From Gigaspora rosea (Eukaryota; Glomeromycota; Glomeromycetes; Diversisporales; Gigasporaceae): a DNA stretch of 64,000 bases. Made by a program: the position numbers and the translations under genes. Below are positions 56,357-64,000 of this stretch, piece after piece. The notes under the pieces were generated by a model that searched no databases, was not told the DNA's origin, and saw only the letters and a list, made by a program, of their open reading frames with translations. Numbering within the stretch: the first letter of the stretch is position 1; every line of letters starts with the position of its first letter. The stretch lies in assembly GCA_003550325.1 (NCBI GenBank), contig QKWP01000819.1, positions 61,339-125,338 on the forward strand, given 5' to 3'.

Positions 56357-57183
56357 TTAACTGCTAATCTGGATAAGATTGTTAGAATTTCTATATTAGA
56401 AATTGGGACAAAATTCCTATGATATTAACTATATGCTTCAATCTGAGTAGTATCTAATGGAAAGTATTTTTAATTAAGTTAACGATACATATCAATTAAT
56501 TAAAAGTCATAGAGCTCATTGAGACACATCTAACAGTGGTTAGATCATCCAAATCAGCTCAGTGAATGGCGAGTTATTATTAAAAAACGATTGGCTGACT
56601 ATATAAAATCTCTATATAAACAAATATTGTTTACAAAGAGATTTTATATAGTCGACCAATCATTTTTAAATAATAACTCTCTATCTACTGGGCTGATTTG
56701 GATAATATAACCACTGTTAGATATGTCTCAATGAGCTCTACAACTTATAATTAATCGATATATATTATTAACTTAATAAAAAATACTTTTTAATTGACTC
56801 CACTCAGATTGATAATAAAAATTTATATTGTACTTATCCCCAAAATTTACTATTGTCCCAATATAGGGGACGTCTAAAGCGGAGTAGATTCTTATAAAAT
56901 ATTTTATCAAATCAACTTTAGGGTTAGGGTCATCTTAGATTAGAGTTATATAGGTTTTGAGTTGTAATATATAAGCAAAATTGCCTTCCCGGCATTTTTA
57001 ATTAACACACCAAGGTAGGTTTAGACTGCCGTTTTTTGTATTTTTCAAGGTTTCGCTTCTCTTTCATGTTTTGCTTCATCAAAATTCGATCATTTTATTG
57101 GCTATATATCACGTGATTCTGCTCCGCTTTAGACGACCCCCCAATATAGTAACTCTGCAGATCTTATCTAGATCATCAATTAA
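56357..57183. mobile_element. Foldback element, family F1, copy 2 (with nested MITE)
   Basis: The ends are 'ctaatctggataagat' and the complement 'atcttatctagatcat', each beginning at a TTAA word. The centre holds the same 'tatataaaatctctatata' hairpin as copy 1. The shared modules are at 56512-56565 (minus) and 56685-56738 (plus). It is interrupted by the 273-bp MITE at 56867-57139. Noncoding. Confidence 0.85.
56867..57139. mobile_element. 273-bp MITE 'gggacgtctaaagcgg', copy 2
   Basis: Same family as 27564-27851 but in the opposite internal orientation: the word 'aagcaaaattgccttccc' here is inverted relative to copy 1. The duplication 'cccaatatag' lies at 56857-56866 and 57140-57149. The homologous position in F1 copy 3 (63035-63044, 'cccaatatgg') is uninterrupted, which defines the insertion. 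Noncoding. Confidence 0.92.
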
Positions 57184-58395
57184 TATACTTTTTTTATATA
57201 GCTTATTAAATTTTGCTTAGATTATTTTTTTTGGCAATTCTGCCTTTATTGTATAAGATATAAGTAATAAACTATATATAAAATACTAAATAACATTGTG
57301 TTTCTACCTTTTTGACAATAAAGACTCATCCGGTTACTGAAGTACCTAAATGCGATCTGCTACAGCCTAGATCTGTCTTCTTTTTGAACTCTTTAACTTT
57401 TTAAAGTATCTGTCAAAAATTCATCAACTAGCTCTTGCCTGCTAATATCAAAATTGACCAAAAAAATTATCTTTTTTCCTTAATAGGCCAGCCTGCAGAA
57501 AGCCAGGTCAGTTTTGTAAAGCCAAAAATCCATCTATAAATTTTTAATATCATTAAAAATTTTTTGAAATTTTTCTTGTTTCATTTCTTTAACGATATTT
57601 TTCTTCTTCTTATTTTTATCTTTTTTTTGTCTTTTTCTGTTTTTTATAGTTTCTTCTTTTCTTCTGTTTCTTCTTCTCAATTTTAATGCTACTCTTCCTT
57701 TTTCTTTCTTTAATACCACATAAATTTTCTCACTCTGCAATAGCTTCACATTTTAATGTCCAAATATTTTCATGAAATTTTTTACCTAAAGCTTTAAATG
57801 CCTTGTTTTTTAACTATTTTTCTTCTACTGTTTCTTTTTCTAAACTTGCTGGAACTAAGCCTTGGATTATTAACTTTTGTTTCCTAATCTTTTCATACTC
57901 ATCCTCTCTAAAAAGTACCTTTTTAACAGTCTTGAAAGTTCCTATATCAACTTCTTTTTTTTTGTATCTTTGTTGGCGAGTACTTCTTCTTTGATCTCAT
58001 ATTCTATTTTTTTCCAAAGATCTCTATATATTTCATACTTTGCCAAATGGTCTTGTATTTCAGATTCCTTATAACAAGCTACATACTGATTGATTTCATA
58101 TACTCCCAGATATCTTTTATGTGATAATGCCAATACTAGCAAGAACTTGTCAATGCATTTGATCCTATTGACCCAGGCTTTGTACTTTTATAGTTACAGC
58201 TCTTTAATTTATATAACTGACCCTATACTACCCTAGTCAACTTCCTTAATATTTTTCTCCTCTTTCATCACATCTATAATACCCAGCAAATACTTTAATT
58301 CTATATTAAAAACCATTTTTGTAATTTCCCCAACAAATTTTTTAATTTAAATTATTTTATTAAATCTTTGCTTAAATTATTTTTTATATAAATTA
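57184..58395 (-). pseudogene. Degenerate lysine-rich coding remnant, family unknown
   Basis: On the minus strand, from about 58180 down, comes 'HKRYLGVYEINQYVACYKES' with 'HLAKYEIYRDLWKKIEYEIK'. After a frameshift follow 'LFREDEYEKIRKQKLIIQG' and 'AFKALGKKFHENIWTLKCEA', then a Lys/Arg-rich tail (57749-57534). Stops and frameshifts separate the pieces, but the amino-acid flow is clearly protein-like. No named domain recognised. The flanks are units of the 'aaacctttgct' minisatellite, so it probably arrived as part of a mobile element. Confidence 0.5.
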
Positions 58396-58534
58396 GGGGA
58401 GTGCCATTTATCACCTAATTTTTTAAGTAGGTGGGGGGTAGAGCAACTATCAGGTCCTATATATAATATAATATATATAATGTATATAAATATATATTTA
58501 TATATATTATTATATATATATAATTTTTAATATT

Positions 58535-60035
58535 GAATAACTTTTGATCCACTAGTCCATTTTTGATGATTTAAATACCAAAATGTTTGCCTCAGTGAGA
58601 CGATTCTAACAAGCCTAAAATCACTAAATTCAATCACAGGATCCTAAGATCAATAAAAATTTGTATTCTATAAACAATTAATAATTAGATATGTCTAATT
58701 TGGTGCACCTAAGTTCTATGAAGTTCTATGATGAATACCACGTGCCATATCGATCAAAATCAGATTATTTTGGTACCATTCGATTCATCTCATTGAGACT
58801 AGTGCTCCTAGGTCCGGTCTGGGTCCAGTCTGGGATCAAACCAGGCTCAACTCTAAATTTTACTAATTTCAGACTTTAGACCAGACTCAACTATGAGTCT
58901 GGTCCGGGTCTGGTCCGAAATCTGCAGACTTGTCTGGGTCAGAATATAATTATATGTATTTTTTGGCACTGAACAAGTTTACTTAGTGCATTTTGTTAGA
59001 ATAAATTAGTAAAATTTTATGAATCATAAGATTTTATAGAATTTTATTAATAAAATTCTATAAAATCTTATGATTCGCAAATTTTTATTAATTAATTCTA
59101 ACAAAATGCACTAAGTAAACTTGTTCAGCACCTAAAAATGTATTAAAATGGCTAATTTGTTTTTATATTACTTGAAATCTGGCGAAAAGATGCATAATTT
59201 TGGATTTTTGATCAAAAAAGTCAAATTTAAGCATCATTTCCCAAATTTCAAGTAAAATAAAAACCACAACCCTGCCTATTTAATGTATTTTTAGGTGCTA
59301 AACAAGTTTACTTAGCGCATTTGTTAGAATTAATTAGTAAAATTTTATGAATAATAAGATTTTATAGAATTTTATTAATAAAATTCTATAAAATCTTATT
59401 ATTCACAAATTTTTGTTAATTAATTCTAACAAAACGCACTAAGTAAACTTGTTTAGCACCTAAAAATACATTAAATTGGCAGGGTTGTTTTTATTTTACT
59501 TGAAATTTGGAGAAAAGATGCTTAAATTTGACTTTTTTGATTAAAAATCCAAAATTATGCAACTTTTCTCCAAATTTCAAGTAAAATAAAAACAAACCAG
59601 CCGGTTTGATACAGTTTTGGTGCTGAACAAGTTTACTTAGTGCATTTTGTTAGAATTAATTAATAAAAATTTGCGAATTATAAGATTTTATAGAATTTTA
59701 TTAATAAAATTCTATAAAAACTTATGATTCATAAAATTTTACTAATTTATTCTAACAAAATGCACTAAGTAAACTTGTTCAGCACCAAAAATACATATAA
59801 ATATACTTGGACTCAGACCAGTCTGCAGACTTCGGACCAGACCCAGACCAGACTCTGACTTGACTAAAAAGTCTAAATATAAAAATAAATTTACTTAGTA
59901 ATTTTAAAAATTACTATTAAAATTACACAAAAGTTGAATGATCTTGGGATCCTGTGATTGTTAGAATCGTCTCACTGAGATGAACATTTTGGTAGTTGAA
60001 TCATCCAAAATGACTAGTAGATCAAAAGTTATCTA
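58535..60035. mobile_element. Foldback element, family F2, copy 3 (host of triple palindrome)
   Basis: The arms carry the shared module at 58549-58601 (plus) and about 59968-60019 (minus), next to 'atcacaggatcc' and its complement. Further in, 'gtccggtctgggtcc' words (58810-58935) pair with 'gaccagacccagacc' words (59815-59860). The interior is the palindrome array 58970-59785. Noncoding. Confidence 0.78.
58970..59785. repeat. Three evenly spaced palindromes, 325-bp period
   Basis: Palindromes at about 58972-59131, 59296-59463 and 59620-59785 each open with 'gaacaagtttacttag' and close with its complement, around 'tagaattttattaataaaat'. The spacers between them are themselves inverted repeats ('tacttgaaat.tgg.gaaaa' against its complement). 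The period is about 325 bp. Confidence 0.85.
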
Positions 60036-60223
60036 ATTTTTATATATATATATATATATATTATTAAATTCTAACCAATCAAATGCTTAGAAAAATAATG
60101 TGTTAGCAGAGTAGAAGGTATAATCAAAAAAGAAAGCAATTAGTTAATGTCGTTTCCTTTGATCTACTACACAGACATGAAGTATAGAAGTACTCCGAGA
60201 AAATAGAGAAAGTAGCCTCAATA

Positions 60224-60985
60224 GTGGAAGTTAATCATATAGAATTTGAGGTAATCAAAAAGCAAGGACTAAGTAGGAAAATCACAAGGTTACTTTTAGA
60301 AATGGCAGAAAAGAATATAATGAAGGAAAAATCGGACTACGTATTCTATACTGACGGCTCTTGGTACAAGGAAGAAGAAGGTATTGAAGATAGAATGGGT
60401 TCTGCCTGGGTACAGTTGAATGGAAAAGAGGAGATTCTAAGTTTAGTAGGGAAAATTAGAGTAGTCGATTGGCCTTTATTGACAAGATCTGAATTAGTTG
60501 CAATTCTTTGCGCTTTGTTAGTATTTAAATCAGATTCTTTAGTTGTAGTTAAAACAGATAGTTTAGCGGCAATTAGTAGTATTGAGAGTGTGTTTAGGTT
60601 GCGAGGCTTCAAGAAGAGTCTTAAAATGAAAAACAGGTCTATTTTGGACAAGATCATTGAGATAACCCAAGTCAAAAATCTCACTATAGAATTATGTAAA
60701 GTCAAGGCCCATGATGGGATAGTATGGAACGAACTCGCTGACAAGTTAGCAAAAGAGGCAGCGCAACTCGAAAAAGATTGGAAATGGTTGTCTGCTAATA
60801 CTACTCGGTGGAATGCACCTATTTGGTGGAATGGAAAACACATTGACAACTGCCCACGAAAGTTCATAATGCGGCTTAAAAGAAGGGCCTCTGAGGGAAG
60901 ATGTCTCCTTTCAAGTAAAAGTCAGCAGCAGAAAGTATTATTAGTTTCAGTAATCTTGATTGGTTTTTCCGATAGGCAAGGTTGA
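60224..60985 (+). pseudogene. LINE RNase H domain (5'-truncated polyprotein)
   Basis: The RNase H fold removes RNA from the RNA-DNA hybrid. The four acidic residues are present: Asp44 in 'FYTDGS', Glu90 in 'SELVAI', Asp112 in 'TDSLAAI', Asp173 in 'NELADKLAKEAA'; 'KAHDG' carries the usual His. The frame is open upstream to about 60190, so the ATG is not a true start; the upstream part was lost at insertion. After residue 253 the frame shifts, then reads 'RLKELGGIRYRGMESSFKLI' and a C/H-rich 'PNCILYKEE..ETMRHLMRC' region in which one zinc ligand is Tyr. Confidence 0.88.
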
Positions 60986-61372
60986 AGGAGTTGGGAGGAA
61001 TAAGATATAGAGGAATGGAGAGCAGTTTTAAACTAATTTCGCGAATTAAGGGGATGTTTTAGCTTCTTCCAACTTTAAATGAGTTGCATACCCGTAAGCC
61101 TTGGTTGTATAAGTCACCAAACTGCATTCTGTATAAGGAAGAGACTAAGGAAACCATGAGGCATTTAATGCGATGTAGTTTTTCAGAGAAGATCTAGCAG
61201 GAGACAGAAAACACAGCACTGAGTTCTGCATGGGCAGTGCTTTCAGATGAGGAAAACTTTCACTAAGTACTTGGGATTTGGGTGAAATCCTGCTAAGCGA
61301 TATTAAAGAAATTCATTTTAAGAAAAGTGAATTTATTTAAGTAACCTCGTAGAGAAAAGGAAATTTGAGTTA

Positions 61373-61723
61373 TTGTATAAAAAGGGCCTTTCAAGGAGAG
61401 ATACAAGAAATTGCATAGATGCGATTCTGTACATAGTACAAGAAAGTTTCTACCGGGCTATTTGGAAGGAAAGATGTAATGAAGTCATTAAATGGGAGAA
61501 AGAATTTGGTTTTGAACGATCTCTGAAAAGAAAGTGCAAGGATAAAGGAGTTAGAAGAAAGATATTATCTGATCCGGAGCTCACAGAAGTTAGAAGGAAA
61601 GACAGGGAACAAATCAAGCAGAAAAAGCAAGAAACGGAGAAAGCAGTAAATAAGCTAGTTGAAAACTCAATTTTGAGTCAAATAATAGGTTCGCATAAAG
61701 TAAGTTGGTGGAGTTGGAAATAG
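61373..61723 (+). pseudogene. LINE polyprotein C-terminus
   Basis: Reads 'AILYIVQESFYRAIWKERCN' then a basic tail ('FERSLKRKCKDKG'), ending in 'SHKVSWWSWK'. The 'IW..RC' pattern is usual after the zinc region of LINE polyproteins with RNase H. It is cut off from the RNase H part by a frameshift and two stops (61000-61370). It is a remnant of the same element, not a separate gene. Confidence 0.75.
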
Positions 61724-62307
61724 GTTTGTTTTTTTATTATGTTTGGAAGGTAGCTGAGGACCTGAACATGCTCTCGGAGAAATATATGAGGAAGGTCGTA
61801 TATAGCTTTGAAACTATCAAATATCAGTGCAACAACTGTACCTGAGCACTAGTGGAGTAAGCCGGGTATTAGCCTATATTATAGTTAGCTTTGAGTTCAT
61901 GTATTTTTTTTACGTAAACTGCTAATAAAGTAGAGCATTGTTGTTAAGTTTAAAAAAAAAATGCTTAGAAAAATTATCAGGTGGGGGGTAGAGGGTCAGC
62001 TACTTAGTGAAACCCTAATCAGGTGATTTCTGGCACTCCCCTTAATAAACTTTTATTTAGATTTTTTTTATATAGCTTAACAATTATTACTTAATTTATC
62101 TTTATATTAATATGCTTCTATACAGTATTTTTATATAATTTTCTTTTTTATTACTATACAAAGAAATTTGGCTATTGGCCATTTGGCTATCAGCTAATGG
62201 CTATATAGACCAAGTAATTTTAATTGGCCTGGCCAGTTGACATTCAACTTTGGCCATAATATTATAGCTATTTTTGGCTGATTTATTTTGTATTAGCTGA
62301 TGGCCAA

Positions 62308-63078
62308 TTAATTACTGATCTGGATAAGATCAATACTGTTTTTTATATTAGAATTTGGGGCAAAATTACTATGATTTTCATTATATACTGGAATCTGACG
62401 TAGGTCCAATGATAAGTAATTTTTTTATTAAGTTAATAGCTCATATCAATTAATTGAAAGTTGTAGAGCTCACTGAGACACATTTAATGGTGGTTAGAAC
62501 ATTCAAATTAGTCTAGTGTATGCTGAGATATCGCTAAAAAACTATTGGTTGACTATATAAAATTCCATGTAAACAAACTAAAAATTTTATATAGTTAACC
62601 AATCATTTTTTAGCGATATCTCAGCGTACACTAGACCAATGAATTATATGGGTTTTTGCCAGAAAACCATAGTTAGAGACTAATTAGATTTTGACAATAA
62701 AATTTGAAATTGCTAGCTATCATTAATTCAATTTGAATAAACTTTTTTTTATTTTATAAAGCTTAAATAGTTTTATACGGTAAAAAAAAGTTTATTCAAA
62801 TTTGATTAATAGATAGCTAGCAATTTTTGTCAAAATCTAATTAGTCTCTAACTGTGGTTTTCCTAGAAAGACCCCATATAACCACCATTAAATGTGCCTT
62901 AGTAAGCTCTACAACTTTTAATTAATTGACATTAGCTCTTAACTTAATAAAAAATTATATTTCATTGGATTTACGTCAGATTCCAGCATTTAATAAAAAT
63001 TTATATTGTATTTATCCCCAAAATTTACTATTGTCCCAATATGGTAATAGTGCTAATCTTATCTGGATCATCAATTAA
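62308..63078. mobile_element. Foldback element, family F1, copy 3 (with nested palindrome)
   Basis: Ends 'ctgatctggataagat' and the complement 'atcttatctggatcat', both next to TTAA. The left module is at 62466-62519 (minus); the right module is split by a nested palindromic element (62647-62878). At 63035 it keeps the empty site for the MITE found in copy 2. Noncoding. Confidence 0.85.
62647..62878. mobile_element. 230-bp palindromic element nested in F1 copy 3
   Basis: The arms start 'tatgggtttttgccagaaaa' and end with the complement of 'tatggggtctttctaggaaa', pairing over about 100 bp. They sit on a TATA site, so the duplication is TA or TATA. The flanks rejoin the F1 right module ('ccaat' + 'taaccacca'). 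Noncoding. Confidence 0.78.
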
Positions 63079-64000
63079 ATATTGTTTGGCTAATTAAATT
63101 GCTATCACTGCATTAGTAGTATTAATAGTCAAATATTTTGTATACATATACAACTAAGACTTACATTGCAAATGTAGATTCAAATATCTATTAGTTTTTC
63201 TAACTACTATTTCATAACTTCACAATATATTGTACTATTGTTATGAATTAATAATTTGTTTATGTTTACTGCTTGTAATATAGTTATGCATGTTTATTCT
63301 CCTTATTCTACTCAAAAAATTGTTAATTTAAAGTAAATTTATAGTTTTGCATTATATCTAGAAGTTACATATAGTACAAGAAACCTATACTTAACATAAT
63401 TTAATTTTTAAATTACTATAATTTTTTGTACAAAAGGTTTTTTAAAAAACTAACCAGTAACTTTGTAGAGCAATATTAGTTTTATAAATTTGCAAATATT
63501 TTTTTGAAAAACCTTTTCTATAAAAAGTTGATGTGTTTTAAAGATTACTATTGTTTTATATAGTTGCCTCTCTCTTATCTCAACTTACTAAGAATTTGGT
63601 TACTTTTATTACTAGCTAGCAAGTACTTACTATATCAAAATTGTTTTCTTTTAAACTTTTCTCTTCTAACTTTTTTAGTAGAAAAGACTTACTAAAAGAA
63701 AAACTACAACAAGTAAAGAGAAAAAATATAAAAAAAAAGTAAATAGGATAATTTTAACTATTACCTAAATAAAAAACCAAATTCAATACAAATATAAGAT
63801 AAAAAGAAAAAAGAAAAAAGCAAAAAAAAGAAAAACATGATAGTACTATTTATACCTGTGCAAAACTATAAAAATTAGATGTTATTTTGTAGTAACCCAT
63901 GATCGACCAATCAATATTAATTATGTGAGCCCATATGTTTTTACTTAAAAAAATAAAAAACAAAAAAAAAAAAATAAAAATAATAAAAATAAATAAAATA
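63079..64000. other. Very AT-rich tail of the window
   Basis: No gene, repeat unit or element boundary recognised. The last 300 bases are nearly A/T-only with long A runs. Confidence 0.45.

Larger units (their letters stand above)
60097..61958 (+). mobile_element. 5'-truncated LINE with poly(A) tail and 16-bp target duplication
   Basis: 'aaatgcttagaaaaat' occurs exactly at 60081-60096 and 61959-61974, directly flanking the element; the right copy follows a short A run. This is the hallmark of target-primed reverse transcription. The body holds only the RNase H and C-terminal part of a LINE polyprotein, then a 3' UTR with 'aataaag' near 61924. Endonuclease and reverse transcriptase are missing, so it could not move by itself. 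Confidence 0.93.
58396..62041. mobile_element. 3.6-kb composite element with TTA target duplication
   Basis: The ends are 'ggggagtgccatttatcacct' less one base and the complement of 'ggtgatttctggcactcccc'. TTA flanks both sides (58393-58395 and 62042-62044). A 3-bp TWA duplication fits PIF/Harbinger, though no such transposase is present. The 'ggtggggggtagag' word occurs just inside both ends. It contains an F2 foldback element, three palindromes and a later LINE insertion. Confidence 0.68.

Noticed and set aside
58970-59785. Possible CRISPR array (regular repeats and spacers)
   Set aside because: Units are 160-bp palindromes with palindromic spacers in a eukaryotic context; no short direct repeats or cas genes.
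60346-60867. Minus-strand ORF of 173 codons
   Set aside because: Antisense shadow of the RNase H domain, which has all catalytic residues on the plus strand.
1-64000. tRNA or rRNA genes
   Set aside because: I looked for B-box-like 'ggttcga' words with a paired A box and acceptor stem; isolated words (for example 18167, 45051) lack the cloverleaf.

Overview
The window looks like nuclear DNA of a repeat-rich, very AT-rich early-diverging fungus. It is most consistent with an arbuscular mycorrhizal fungus of the Rhizophagus type (Glomeromycotina). The reasons are short AT-rich spliceosomal introns, fusions of Sel1 repeats to a protein kinase in tandem copies, a second kinase of the expanded 'W-[IL]-E-K-A/S-I' type fused to leucine-rich repeats, and a dense layer of DNA transposons, foldback elements and LINEs. 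Species assignment is inference; no rRNA, tRNA or other marker is visible.

Layout. 1-965: end of a foldback element. 1141-5640: a decayed LINE on the minus strand, itself hit by a 180-bp MITE and by a satellite-like insert. 5650-34500: a broken tandem array of three Sel1-kinase gene copies (A 10334-12909, C 21773-23640, B 30467-32314, all minus strand) with homologous spacers. The array is pulled apart by nested DNA transposons, minisatellites, and a roughly 1.9-kb strand-asymmetric pyrimidine tract. 37103-40144: a complete 12-exon glutamate decarboxylase gene, the one clearly intact host gene. 43535-49330: a foldback element, an apparently complete Tc1 transposon with an intact DD34E transposase, and a 2.1-kb element with hAT-type ends. 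50348-53559: a five-exon kinase-LRR fusion gene with a late frameshift. 54436-63078: mostly repeats, including three more foldback elements, a 3.6-kb element with 'TTA' target duplications, and inside it a 5'-truncated LINE with a poly(A) tail and a 16-bp target duplication.

Function. Glutamate decarboxylase would make GABA in the cytosol. The kinase fusions look like soluble signalling proteins: they have scaffold repeats (Sel1 or RI-type LRR) and no visible membrane segment. Most copies here carry frameshifts, nonsense codons or transposon insertions. The window therefore records birth and decay in an expanding kinase family more than an operating pathway. The repeats are unusually informative: many insertions keep recognisable target-site duplications, two have empty sites elsewhere in the same window, and two foldback families that otherwise differ share a roughly 54-bp module with conserved internal spacing.
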